In this document: one piece after another, positions 14,266 through 25,424 of the stretch
How the letters are laid out: each line of letters opens with the position of its first letter
Numbering within the stretch: the first letter of the stretch is position 1
Position numbers and translations under genes: made by a program
DNA from: Paramacrobiotus richtersi
Taxonomy: Eukaryota > Tardigrada > Eutardigrada > Parachela > Macrobiotidae
Direction of reading: 5' to 3'
Assembly: GCA_034698045.1 (NCBI GenBank)
Contig: JAQGAU010000180.1
Span: forward strand, 1 to 35,826
Length of the DNA stretch: 35,826 bases
The notes under the pieces: generated by a model
Told to the model about the DNA's origin: nothing
Seen by the model: only the letters and a program-made list of their open reading frames with translations
Database searches by the model: none

Positions 14266-14604
14266 TTAGAGTGCCGGGATTATGTATTGAACAAGTGTCC
14301 TCGAGTGCATGATAAAACAGTCAAAATGCGAAACATCAATGTTCCGTGGCGCGATCGATATAGTCGTTTCGATACGGTTATAAGTCTGTAATGGTAGTAC
14401 TATACAGACCTGACAGTGTGCACTGATTACTATACTGAACAACAACAGAATCCACATTTGGTATTCCCAATTCTGTGCGTCTATTTTTGCGCGCTTTTTC
14501 AGGATCTTTTGGTACTGTATCGCTAGTCCATATAATACAGCAGCCTGATACGATGCAGTTAGTAGATACATTGCGGATAATGTATGTGGGCCGAATTTTA
14601 TCAT
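14266..14604 (-). pseudogene. Possible GPCR-like exon or relic antisense to the RGC-B promoter
   Basis: A 112-codon open frame with two hydrophobic helices (TLSAMYLLTASYQAAVLYGL and MWILLLFSIVIS) separated by a basic linker (YQKILKKRAK). The layout resembles TM5, loop 3 and TM6 of a serpentine receptor. A donor-like CAG|gtctgt follows HCQ near 14408, and an acceptor-like tccag precedes the ATG. No flanking exon completing a receptor was found, and the homologous DNA upstream of RGC-C does not keep the frame. It may be a relic or chance. Confidence 0.25.
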
Positions 14605-14689
14605 CCCCGTCCTGGATTTGTGATTAAATATGCTACAACACGAGACACGTTCGTAAAAGTTTTCTCATTGCCGCAGTGTATAGTGTGAG

Positions 14690-17600
14690 ATGTTCCGACA
14701 GTTAACGGTTAGCGATCTGCTTCCTGGATTTTTTACAATGATTCCCATTATTGCTGCTTTTGAGTGTTGTGCTTTGTGGAATGGATACAAAGTAACCGCG
14801 GCAATCGTCAAAAATGTCACCTTGATATCGGTCCATGTGGGTGATAATCCTATTTACGGCTACCGTTTAGCTAGACCTGCTTATGAAGTTGCAGTGAAGC
14901 ATATCAAAATGCAGTATCCACTGACTTTAGGGAATTTACAGTACCACGCGGTTTTTCAATCAGGATATGACGCTTGTGCCGACGGTGGCGACCATGTTGC
15001 GGAAACATTTTTACGATTTTATTATTCTCATCCGGAAATATTTAAATCTGAGCAAGTGTATCCCGTCTTGGCTAGTCCAGGCAAGGAAATTTTATGGCGC
15101 TTTCTTCTTATTTTTTTACTGTTTTTTACTTGGTGTCTCTGCGGACCGTTTTGTAGAATGTTCATCGCAAGCAATTCATCTGGCTAATCTTGCTCGTGGT
15201 AAGATAAACAATGTTCTGCATTAGTTTTATGCGGCTGCAGTTGAATCACGAGGAGAAAACACCATGTTAGAATTGTGTTGTTTTCCTTTCAGAATACGAC
15301 TTGCCGTTTTTCACAAGGTAGGCTATAAAATATGTATGTATTACTTGGCTGACGTCACACTAGCAGTCTAGCATGCATTAGTCATTCTTTTCATATAAAT
15401 TATTTACAAAAGCTACTCTCGTTGAACATGAACTGTAGCGTTGCCGGGGACCTACGCCTTACAAACAAAACACGCTACTCTACGACAGCCGCCACAGGTA
15501 AAGCAGCAAAGTGACCTTGAAATCCCAAAAAGCGAACCACTTAACGACCCACACATTTCCACATCATTTTGTATTATTTGGCCGTAGTTGTCTGTTTGTA
15601 GCGTCGCTTGCCGGGCCAGACGTCGGCGCCGCCATTGCAGCCTTGCTGAAACTGTATTCTTGGCGGACCATAACGCTAATCTGTGATACGCTATCCCGTC
15701 ATGTGGGCCTGGCTAATTTCTTTGTCATTCAATGCGGTGATGCCAGAAAACTAATGGCCGCTGAAAAATACCCCGGTTATATAAGGGAAATTGATTCCTC
15801 TACTGGAGAGGACTACATCCAACTTCTGAGCAGTTTTAAAGACCGCAGCCGAGGTGACAAGCTGCGTTAATTACAAACAGCCGCATTGACATCAATCACG
15901 GCGAAATGATAAGTGTATGTTAACTGTGCAGTTTTCGTCTTCCTCACAATGCCGGTGTACCTGAGAAGGCTAATGGTGAGTCGCTGCGTGATCTATACAG
16001 TTAGGATGATCCATCCATCATAGTTTGATGTGTTTCCAGATAACCGCACACATGCTCAGCATGACATCGGGAGGATTTGTAAGTGCGTAAATGTGTCTCA
16101 TAATTATAATTTCCGGTGCTTTAACGCACTTGGTAGGACCGACTTCCATTAAACTTTACTGCAGGTTTTTGTGACCCTTCAGCCTACGGAACGGCCTGGA
16201 ATAGTGGCAGTTGACTGGAACCAGAAAGACGACCAGACAAACAATGCGGTCAGAAGCGAGGCATAAGCCCGATCCACATTGCTTGTTTATGCCCAATAAT
16301 TACAGAACGCTTTACGTCTGTGGGTTATATGGTTGACATTATATTCTACTTTGTAATTGCATGTCGTATCCCATACAGTCATCATAAAGAATATTTACTG
16401 TGATTTTTAGATAGCTTTCCAAGCCTACCAGAGCTTGATTGTTCTTAGTGGAATGAATCCGAATTGGACCGAAATAAAAAGTTTAACGGATGACTTAACG
16501 GCACAGGGCCAACAGCTATTTAACATGAAGACCCTGCCTGGGAACGAGGTAGTGCATGTAGCAATGGTTTTCGTTATAGCGGTTGCAATTTTAACAAAAC
16601 TGTGTCCATGTTGCAGAAGAACGAACAAATAACATCGGTTTATGAATCAACAATGATGTTCGCTCAGGTATACAGTTCTCGCCTACGCTCTACGTCTGCA
16701 ATGTACTGTTTTCGTTATAATTAACGTATTCAGTCGATGCTTGCAGATATTTAATGAATCCTATCCCGATATTTTTACGATGCCGAAGAGCGGCTTTATT
16801 AGGACATGCTTCAATCGAGAATTCAACTTTGCTGGACGAAAGTATACAACTGACAGCAATGGAGGCATGGTCAACTATATCATAGTCAGTCGACTCAACG
16901 TCAACACAACCAGCATGGAAGTAAGCTAAGTTGAGAAAAATTAATATTATGGTACTAATAATCGTACAGTACGGTACTAATAATAATACTAATAATCGTG
17001 CGATAGTTTACAAAACATGGGCGGTAGTATTTGAACCATATTGCTTCAGGTCGCCATGGTTTACAATGCCACATCCAAGATTTTTGTTGACATTAATCCT
17101 GACTTGTGGTACTGGGTCAATCGCAGCAGTCCGCCTCCAGATAGGCCCGTTTGTGGTTTCCGGGAAAGCGAGTGTGATGCGTCACATACAGGTACATAAA
17201 ACTGCACGTGTATTAAAATATGTGTCATGGCAGTCATGCCAAGAACTTACTATACTTGAAGTATAGTGAGTTCTTGGACATGCATGCATATGTCCGGCCA
17301 CGTGGTTCGAGTTCGCCTGAATTACAGTACCGTTGTTGTTACAGGAGCGGCGATCGCTGGAGTACCGGTTGCTACAGCGCTGATAATCTTATTTGCGGGT
17401 GCAAGTTGCGTATATTGGTGAGTTCGCACTGTGGTAATACGAATTCTACTCACTAAACCTTGGTAAATCGTCTGAATTATTGCAATATTGCAAACCTGAA
17501 TTATTCTTGTTTGCAGTTGGATGAAGCGCCGACATGAGCTGTATGATCCATGGTGGATTCTCGAATCCGACAAGATTTATTTCGCACCACGTTCGGAAAG

Positions 17601-20600
17601 TTCCCGCATTGGAAATAACCTCAGCAGTACCACTAAGAGAATCGTGGAGCTAAAACTGGGGATCGTAGCCAAGTACTACAACCAAGAAGTTTACGCATTG
17701 CACATTTCTCCGCATGCGGGAGTGGATGTTGTCCAAAGCGTTGCACACACGCAGCGGCTGCTGTTCACTTTTCATCAGGTTGGGTCGATTAATATGTCAG
17801 CGTACTAGTGTTTGTCACGCAAAGTGGAGCGCGGACTGGTTAACCTTTAACACTCTAGAAAGGAATTTCTATCAACGTAGTACTACATTATATATTGCAT
17901 TTGGTTGGATGGTTCATGCCCAAAATTCTGAGCAAACGACAAATGTGTAAAAGCAATCCCACAATACTAGTGTTATGGGCTAGTTATCCTACTACTTTGT
18001 GGGAAGTGTGCACTTATAGAAAGTAGTAGCGTACGGGACATCTATGGGCTATGTAAACGGATGCTGCTTATATAAGGTACCGCTGCTGATGGCCGGGTAA
18101 GGTTTGCTTGCTAAATTTTGGCGTTTAGGTCTGATAAATATGTTCGGCGTTGAGTTTTCCTTGCTTTTGATGCTACCACTTCCCATGCAAGCCTCCAGTG
18201 AAAATATACTGCAAAAATGCATGCATTTGCAAATGCACGCGGCTGAAGGACTTCCAGTCGCGTTGCGCGCAGTGGCAATATATGTAGGATTAATCGTATG
18301 TTTGCGTTTCAAAAATTAACGTTTAAGCAAAACAATGAATTAAAAATCTGCCTAATTAGTAATAAAAATGGTAATTAAGATCCATACGAGTTGCATTAGT
18401 TTAGTACTCTTGCAGCTTTCTAATATGCGCTCGCTTTTGGGAAATTTTAATATTGCCGAATGTAGAAGTTTACATATTCGTGATGCAGCACCACGAGACC
18501 CAGGACGTTTGCTTTATAGTTACGTGGCATTCAACATTTGAATGTGGCACGCTTTGGAGGCATTGTGCGCTACACCACAGATTACTTTCTGATCACAGAA
18601 TACGGGTCCAAATCAACCCTTCGCCAGATAATAGAAAGAGACAACATACCAATCGATACGGAACTGAAATCGTCATTATTATGGGATTTAGTAGAGGTTC
18701 GTAGTTTATTTTCATAGACGACCCAGGTTATGGAAGTCTTTATTCGTTAACTGCAACGGCTACAAAATTTGTGTTTTCATGGGATATTGCGGCTACAGTG
18801 TACATTATCAACTACATAGATATACGAGTATACTACTGTATGTAGATATAGATAGTTAGTGGTCATCCACAAATTAAACACCTTATTGTTTTAGCACCTA
18901 TCAAAATCATGCTTTTCGTAGGGTCTAGACTACATCCACCAGAGTCCAGTTGGACAACATGGAAATTTAAACAGTCTGTGCTGCATTTTGGACGCAAGAT
19001 ACGGTTTAAAGATAGCTCAAGCCAAGTACTCTACGATCTTGGACTTACTGCAAGTGCCGCGAAATGCGGAGCTGGAGTGCATAGAGTCATTATGGAAGGC
19101 TCCAGAACTGTTGTTGACTACAGGCGTCAGTCCTTCGGATCACTCGGTGTGCCCGACAAAGGACAGCGATGTGTATTCCTTGGCAGTTATATTTTTGGAA
19201 CTGCACACCCGATCGCTGCCGTACAGTGCTTCACTAGGATCAGTTGATTCCATCCAAGGTATCGCAATTCAACACGACATTCACATACGATTAGTCGTTT
19301 CTGCGCAAAATCCGAATACAACAGTGCACAAATGCAAAGTAAAGTAAAGTATATCTATTCTGTTTGAATAAATAACGTCTTTCTTTATAGAAACCGTTAG
19401 AAATATCGCAGCTGATGGCGGTTTGCGGATGCCCACTGTTTCTGATAAGGTCATACCTGATAGACTACAGTATTTGATGTGTTCGTGCCTCGGTCAATCG
19501 AGCAAGCGGCCAACTGTTCAACAGTTCAAAAAGCATTTCCGCAGTATTCAGAGAAGACCCACCGCTTATCTGATGCATGTCATGAGGCAGCTGGAGAGGA
19601 AAAATGAGGAACTAGAAGAAGTGGTGTTCGAAAGGAACCGAGAGCTGGAATCCGAAATGCACAAAGCTGACATGCTACTGAAGGAAATGCTGCCAGTGTA
19701 CGTTCGGGCTGTTTAGCATGATAGCCTCAACGAAAACGAGCTTTTTTTCATTTAAAGTGCTATTGTTTGTCTTTCTGTTCTGCTTGTTTCCGTTTGTATC
19801 TAACCTTTACAGATATCTCGTGTGGTTCGTTTTCCAGAGCAATCGTCAGACATCTGCGAAATAAACAGACGGTTATACCTGAATTATTTGATCTCGCTAC
19901 CATCATGTTTTGTGACATCCCTGTCTTCCATCAAAATGCTGGCACCAGCTCGCCGATGACCATTATATCGTTCCTGAACATGGTCTATTCTTATTTTGAC
20001 CATCTCATCGAATCATTTGATGTTTATAAGGTCGAAACGGTGAATGATTCCTATATTGTAAGTGAAAAGATAATACCGAATTGAAAGCTGCCCATTAGCA
20101 ACTTACAATTGTTAGCTCTTTTTGTAAACCAACATACCAACTAATAACTCTACGTGTAGAACAAAATAAACGACCGAGACATACGTATCCACGTACAAAA
20201 CAGACAAATTACTCCTTGTGTACTGCATTTTTATCAGAAACTTGCATATCAATAGTCACATGGTACAGTACATTTGGCGTTATACAATGTAACTGAAGTT
20301 GTAATGCACAGGTCCGCAATAGCGTTAATTTTTGGATTACTTAGTGTTATTTGTAGATTGCAAGTGGTCTTCCAACTCGCAATGGGACAGATCATGCGCT
20401 GGAGATCAGCAAGCTTGCCATATCGTTGGTCAAGTCGACGGGACGATTTCCTAACGTCGGTTTCACTGAGCAGGTTGTGCTCCTAAGAGTAGGAGTTAAT
20501 TCAGGTAATCAAGTTCTTCTGTTCTCCTTCTTCCCTAAAACGTTCGTACACTGAGGTGTACTCGTCCTGACGGATATAATCTTTTTCATGCTAACTGAGT

Positions 20601-21235
20601 ACTAATCTCTGATGGATTATGTTAGAAAGCCCTTCCTTCTAAATGTTCTAGGATCGGTTGTTGCTGGTGTCATTGGGAGACGTATGCCGAGATATTGCTT
20701 GTAAGACTGGCTAAACATTTGTAAAGTCCGCGCAATAAGCTAATGATATCGATAGCTTTTTGAGTTTTTTAATTATGACAGGTTTGGGGATACCGTAAAC
20801 ACCGCCAGTCGGATGGAAAGCCATGGAGAAGGTAGCGATAAACTGCCGATTGCTACGACTGATGCCGTACAAACGCAAACCAAATTCGTTATAGGACATA
20901 AACGGGAAAAGTTAAGCCAGTGATTTTTTGTAGGAGGAAAAATCCATGTTAGCATGGAAACAAAGCAAATGATTGGACTGAATAACCAGTTTACAATCGA
21001 GCCCAGAGAACCTATCAGTATTAAGGTGAAAATTCGTGACTAACTGAAAAGTCCGATATAACGTATGTAATTCACGACTTAACTACTGGTCATTTGGGAT
21101 GTGTGCATACATAGTCCTCTTTGAGGAAACGCCCAATCTGGTTCCGCTTTAACCGTTATATATAGATAAGCTCATTGTTTACAGGGAAAGGGAATTATGC
21201 AGACATTCTGGCTTCGTGAAAAAGCGTTCATCTAA
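14690..21235 (+). CDS. Receptor guanylyl cyclase RGC-B (1068 aa)
   Basis: Twenty-three exons: 14690-15080, 15157-15198, 15293-15317, 15439-15497, 15602-15853, 15932-15975, 16040-16078, 16165-16248, 16411-16548, 16617-16667, 16747-16920, 17050-17191, 17345-17417, 17517-17778, 18520-18696, 18922-19258, 19391-19697, 19838-20057, 20357-20504, 20652-20700, 20782-20831, 20934-21025, 21185-21235; total 3207 nt. Intron 1 has a GC donor (CCAG|gcaagg). Order: hydrophobic N-terminus (MIPIIAAFECCALW), ANF-type ectodomain to about 480, TM about 482-503, KHD, coiled coil (ERKNEELEEVVFERNRELE), cyclase from about 866. Cyclase motifs: MFCDIPVF (first metal Asp kept), VYKVETVNDSY (second Asp, guanine-selecting Glu), PRYCLFGDTVNTASRMES, EPISIKGKG. 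The KHD lacks DFG (KIAQAKY) and has HGNLNS in the catalytic-loop position. Start could be 14738 instead of 14690. Predicted membrane receptor making cGMP; ligand unknown. Confidence 0.9.
17239..17277 (+). repeat. 39-nt near-perfect palindrome in RGC-B intron 12
   Basis: Two 19-nt arms around a single central G, starting CCAAGAACTTACTATACTT. They are complementary at 18 of 19 positions, and the exception is a G-T wobble. A second short palindrome (GGACAT ... ATGTCC, about 17276-17295) abuts it. RGC-C intron 12 is only 55 nt and has neither, so this is an insertion specific to RGC-B. Confidence 0.85.
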
Positions 21236-21992
21236 TTGGAGTGCAAAGAATTGCGCATACTGTAAGTGGAGTTCACCGGACATCGGGCAGCAACTGAACA
21301 GCGAACTGTGTTCTTGTTTGAGTTGAAACGTACAACTTGGATTTCGGTCGTATACCGCCCAAAACAGAATTGCATCCATTCGATATTTTCCCCCTTTTCT
21401 ACATTTAGTGAGCTTTTGGAGCATTTGACGTTGAGCCAGACTCGATCGGTGGTAAAAGAAAAGTCTAGGTTGCGACCGTTGGCTTCCGAACTCTGTTTCT
21501 TGAATAAAATTCGAAAGCAAGTAGACTGTATCTTTATGAACCTTTGTGAATCCAAAATCTAAGGTACGATTTACGGTTATTTTGGAGAAAATACCTGGGC
21601 CACTCGGCGATTCCTCCGTGATTAGTGTTGAAAAACGCTGTCAAAGTTTTAGTTTTCTATTTTTAACAACACAGTTATGACGTCCGTTATTCGGAGCACG
21701 GATTGCTGATATAAAGCATGTTGAAGTATAGACACGCGATTCCTGGCATAGATTGTTACAAACGGGTGCCCACAAGCCTGACCAGAAGGGACTGCGTTGG
21801 TACATCCACCTCCATCTTTTAATTTCATTTTTATCTGGTATACAGATACATCAAACCATACTCTACCAATGTATGTTTTTACTCATGTTGGGTATTGCGA
21901 ACAATTCCATACATGTAAGGTTCACGATGGCTAAAAGTGCACAATACCCGAAAGTGACACTCGTACATAGGGAATGTGAACTGACAAAGCAT
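21236..21992. other. RGC-B downstream region; no gene seen
   Basis: Convergent 3' space between RGC-B (+) and the secreted-protein gene (-). AATAAA at 21503-21508 is the first canonical RGC-B poly(A) hexamer. TTTAAT at 21818-21823 reads ATTAAA on the - strand and could serve the opposite gene. Open frames here overlap one another on both strands and show no domain. Confidence 0.45.
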
Positions 21993-22388
21993 CTAACACT
22001 TATAATTTGGATGATCCTCTACCAGAACCAGATCGCTCAACTGATTGCCATCCTCATCAACACACCACACTGAAACCCCACACAGTCCTTGTTTCGCTTG
22101 CCGTTTCCCGTCAGCCCGACACTTGGGAATCATAAATCTTTCCAGCCCTGCCAAACAGTGTTGTTTCAGCTTAGTAATCGCAGAGTTACGCCTGGAAATC
22201 TTACCAGCAAACTCCGTGCAAGAACAATTCCCAATGTTTCGCCATCCCCAGAACTGCTTTCCAGATGGTAGCGTTATCTGCTGTGTTTTCAGGCAGTCAC
22301 TTCCCTTTGTGGGCGGGGTACGTGCTGCGGTACAGGAGAGCACTGAAATGGTTAAGACCAATGCGGTGACAAGCAATAGATGATTCAT
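21993..22388 (-). CDS. Small secreted protein with a thyroglobulin type-1-like domain (131 aa)
   Basis: Single exon from ATG at 22386-22388 to TAG at 21993-21995. Residues 1-21 form a clear signal peptide (MNHLLLVTALVLTISVL...). The mature part has eight cysteines (32, 55, 57, 78, 90, 103, 109, 131). The C-terminal half matches the thyroglobulin type-1 signature: FMIPKCRADGK, then VWCVDEDGNQLSD, then a final Cys. The usual CWCV is VWCV, so one canonical cysteine is displaced or lost. Such domains often act as cysteine-protease inhibitors (thyropins), which is only a possibility here. An in-frame Met 14 codons upstream would spoil the signal peptide. A TATA box lies about 70 nt upstream, supporting this start. 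It sits between RGC-B and RGC-C on the opposite strand. Confidence 0.75.
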   Translation of the reverse strand: MNHLLLVTALVLTISVLSCTAARTPPTKGSDCLKTQQITLPSGKQFWGWRNIGNCSCTEFAGKISRRNSAITKLKQHCLAGLERFMIPKCRADGKRQAKQGLCGVSVWCVDEDGNQLSDLVLVEDHPNYKC

Positions 22389-22454
22389 TTTTGCGGAGAT
22401 TAGAAAAAATGTCGTGAAAACGAATTGCACCGAAGCGCTGTGTCCTGCTTGGCG

Positions 22455-22463
22455 TTTTTATAT
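22455..22463 (-). promoter_or_regulatory. TATA box of the secreted-protein gene
   Basis: On the - strand the bases read TATATAAAA, about 67-75 nt upstream of the start codon at 22388, a normal position for a core promoter with a short 5' UTR. Confidence 0.55.
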
Positions 22464-22469
22464 ACATAT

Positions 22470-23557
22470 ACCAGAACACTGTAAACTGGCAGGGAAAGTG
22501 TCTTGATATCATTATATCTCGCATAGCGTTCAAAGGTCGCCATCAAACTGGAGGTTGGGACCAGCGTTTCTCTTAATCTTCTAGCGTGATCATTTTAGCT
22601 ACTTGCTGTATACAGCATCATGTAGCTACCATCACATTAACAATCGGCTTTTCCTCTAAGAAACTGGTACCTTTTCCACTGACATCTCATAAGCATAAAA
22701 GCTCCGCATTTTTTGTACTGAAAATGGTTTAATGTTCGTCATGTGAAAAAGATACACCAGGACCAAAGGCTTTGTGTTTGGGAAAACTGGGATTACGAAG
22801 TTTGACTAAAAAGCTGTAGGAAAAGTGCTTCATAGTTTTATCTCGTTCCTGGACAGATCTAGACGTGACAGTTTCGCTCGGTCGCTTTATTAATAATGTG
22901 GATAAAGCACTCGACTTAAACTTCAGAAGATGCATGCTCTGTTTTTCCTTGCCCACTATCCAATTTGCCGAAAGCAGGCTAAACGTGCTTTTTTTGCTGA
23001 TGGTTGTAATAATAATGGTTTATTGTCATGTTGCAGCGGAGTATACTTAGCTCCCTGATGCAAAGGACAGGAAAATTCCAATAAACACATGAACACAGGA
23101 GCCTGTATTCAGATGCTACTGTATAAAAGTAGAATACGGTAATGAAGCAATCATATACATAATAGGGCGCCAAATGAAAGGTATGGGTACACAATTAATC
23201 CTGGTCCTGCTCCCCAATTTCTCAACTTTCGAACAAATTTCTTTTTTCATATTTACCGGAACTTCGAGTCTCCGGGCGACTTCTATGCAAATTTGAAAAA
23301 TACCATACTATAAATGTGTTTTATGCAAACATACGGTTTGACAAGAGAAAACAAAATTAATTGGAATGAAAACATGAAACAGCAGAATTCGAGCATCCGT
23401 TTTAGCATTCATTCAACACTACTTCCCGTTACATACAGCTCAAAGAAATTAATTTTGGCTTTTTCGTAGCGGCAGCCACTTAGACTTCTAGCCCGTTGAT
23501 CCAGGATGCACTGCTTGCGGCGGCGTTTTGCATGAGACCAGCTTCATCAAGGCAGCC
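22470..23557. other. Intergenic region between secreted-protein gene and GPCR; no gene seen
   Basis: About 1.1 kb with no supported exon. It should hold the secreted-protein gene's upstream control region and the GPCR 3' UTR (both - strand). TTTATT at 22887-22892 is a - strand AATAAA but lies far from the GPCR stop. Confidence 0.4.
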
Positions 23558-24601
23558 TTATAATCTTGATTCATGACGCAAAATATCACCTGGCACGTAC
23601 ACAAAACATGTTGAGAAGATTCGCCTTATTGCGTGAAAAAAGTACAGCTTTACCGGATTAAGCCTATATCCAAAGACAACCGAAGTCATGATCCCGAAGC
23701 GAAGTGCCGGCGAAGATCCAAATGTGCTGGGTGCGGCAGCATGCACAACCGGCATTAACAGATAGAATATCGAGTTCCACAAGAACGCAACAAACATCAT
23801 GTTAGCGGTGGCAGTGCGCCGCGAGTATGTTCTTGTCCGCACAGCTTTAAACAAATTCCTCTCGGTATCCATTTTTCTGCGGTTTCTGATCATGAGTTTG
23901 CCGTAGATTGCGACATAGGTCAAAGCTGCTACAGATAACGGGGAGTAATATGCCAGTATCAAATCAGCCAGTCCGAAACTATTCAACGTTATAAAATCTC
24001 AGGTACCCATTGGCTGCAGAATATACTTCAAGCCGAAGCCAAACGTTCCCGGTAAGGCTAGAAATATTGCGCATAGCCACACCGCAGCAGCAAGACACGT
24101 AACAAACCTTTGAGACGAGATTGTTTTGTACTGGTGTGGGTAACAAATCGCCACAATGCGGTTAAAGGTAATTTCAAACAGATTAACTGCATAACGAGCG
24201 GACAGCTGAATAGTCAACAATACGTTGCAGTACACCGGGGCCGGGATAAAGGTGCGACCCGATATTTTATCCCGGACGATCCGCATAGTGGGAAAGGTCA
24301 TCGTGCACAGAATACTGTAACCGATAAGGCAGTTGACAATTAACCAGCCACACCCTCTTCCCATTTGTGGGTTGCGGAGAATGACAATGATCATCAAAAT
24401 GTTGCTCAATGCGGCGACGTAAGTCAGCCTTAAATATATGATTCCTGTTTGGTCAGCACGTGGACCTTTCATCGAATTGGGCAATATTCTAGAAGAATTT
24501 GCGACGAAGACTACCAAAGTTTTGTTCCACATTCCGAACTCTCGTAGATACATAATTCGCTTATTATCAGCAAACCAAGAGCCAGGTGATTTCGTACACA
24601 C
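23558..24601 (-). pseudogene. Rhodopsin-type (class A) GPCR, open except for one TGA; pseudogene or 48-nt intron
   Basis: The frame from ATG at 24601 to TAA at 23558 is open except for one TGA at 23999-24001. TM1 is near YVAALSNILMIIVIL. TM2 is GWLIVNCLIGYSIL. TM3 has the disulfide Cys (VYCNV) and ends FNRIVAICYP where DRY is usual. TM4 is LAAAVWLCAIFLALPG, TM5 lies within LILAYYSPLSVAALTYVAIY, TM6 is MMFVAFLWNSIFYLLMP, and TM7 contains NPVKLY in place of NPxxY. N-glycosylation sites (NKT, NSS) precede TM1; Met at 24532 would give a shorter N-terminus. The TGA falls in extracellular loop 2 after QPMGT, where a Cys partner for TM3 is expected. Alternatively a GT-AG intron of 48 nt (GTATAT...AATAG, about 23978-24025) removes the stop in frame. 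The ligand is unknown. Confidence 0.7.
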
Positions 24602-25269
24602 AAATCGGGCAGACGTAACTGACTTTACGAGTTGTCAGGAGACTGTGAGAAGGGTTGTGAGAGAAACTGGTATTTCAGAACGTTGTGCAAATGTTGTGCT
24701 TGTAAGTTATCACGCAGTTTAAGGAAATCCTTCGAAGGAAAAATTGGCAGCCCGACAGCAATAGTTCCAAAAAACCTATGAGAATGAGCTATGTACGCCA
24801 AACAACCGGCATATAGCTACAAGAAACACATCTGACTGTCGTCTCAGGGTTTCTTGGTCCGGGGCCGGCCTGGATTTGTAATGAGATTGTAATTCTTCCT
24901 AAACTGTTGCCGATCTTCCGTTTCACGCTCCGGTGTAATGGAGGTTATAATGTGTTTCCGTTGATCATCAGTAGTGTTCGGCAAACTGTGTTGAAAACCC
25001 AATGGCGCCATTTGAAAAGTATAAGTAATTTTAACGGCCATTGAGTGGGTACGCCAAGTTGATGCTCCGTGTTAACCCTGCCTTAACGTTAATATCAGTT
25101 AATAACTTAAAAAACTGATAGTAATTCCCCGACCATAGCTTAACCTTGGAAAAGAAACATCCTGTAATCAGTACACCTAACACAAAATATACTGACTCAC
25201 TGTCAGTCTGGTATTTTTGCGAATGAATCGGTTCGATTTCGGACAAACTGAATGGTTTATTGAATAAAT
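24602..25269. other. GPCR upstream intergenic region; no gene seen
   Basis: Two modest - strand open frames (24844-25041 and 25031-25246) overlap here but lack a signal peptide, a domain or a paralogue in the window. I do not call them genes. Confidence 0.4.
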
Positions 25270-25384
25270 GAACATCTGTCTACAGCCACATTACGCACAG
25301 TTTTAACTTAAACATCGTATACGATTCGCTAGTCAATGTCCGACTAGTAATTTAGTTCTTGTACAGCATGGCTGGAGACTCGAG

Positions 25385-25407
25385 TGCCGGGAATCATTCC
25401 GGCACTC
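25385..25407 (+). repeat. Left hairpin-forming direct repeat flanking the inserted segment
   Basis: A 23-nt unit beginning TGCCGGGAATCATTCC. Its arms TGCCGG and CCGGCA pair around AATCAT. It is directly repeated at 26216-26238. With two further bases on the left (25382) it forms a 26-nt near-perfect palindrome GAGTGCC...GGCACTC. Confidence 0.8.
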
Positions 25408-25424
25408 ACTGCAGGCCGGCAGTT

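Larger units (their letters stand above)
13756..14689. other. RGC-A/RGC-B intergenic region
   Basis: Contains the RGC-A poly(A) signal (13886-13891) and the RGC-B upstream region. From about 14155 to 14350 it is homologous to sequence upstream of RGC-C (25270-25400 and 26216-26310), so the promoter region was duplicated with the gene. A - strand open frame inside it is listed separately. Confidence 0.6.

Noticed and set aside
16921-17049. Repeated TAATAATACTAATAATCG tracts in RGC-B intron 11
   Set aside because: Simple AT-rich slippage sequence, not an organised array; no CRISPR-like spacing anywhere in the window.
18104-18319. 71-codon frame with a hydrophobic start in RGC-B intron 14
   Set aside because: Inside an intron, not conserved in RGC-C intron 14, and overlapped by an equally long frame on the other strand.
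20832-20921. Continuation of the RGC-B cyclase frame past 20831 to a TGA
   Set aside because: Read-through loses the GKIHVS and EPREPISIKGKG tail. Splicing to 20934 restores it and matches RGC-C exactly.
24110-24722. + strand frames opposite the GPCR
   Set aside because: Antisense shadows of the receptor coding sequence with no domain content.
24844-25246. Two - strand frames upstream of the GPCR
   Set aside because: No signal, domain, paralogue or coherent splice sites linking them.
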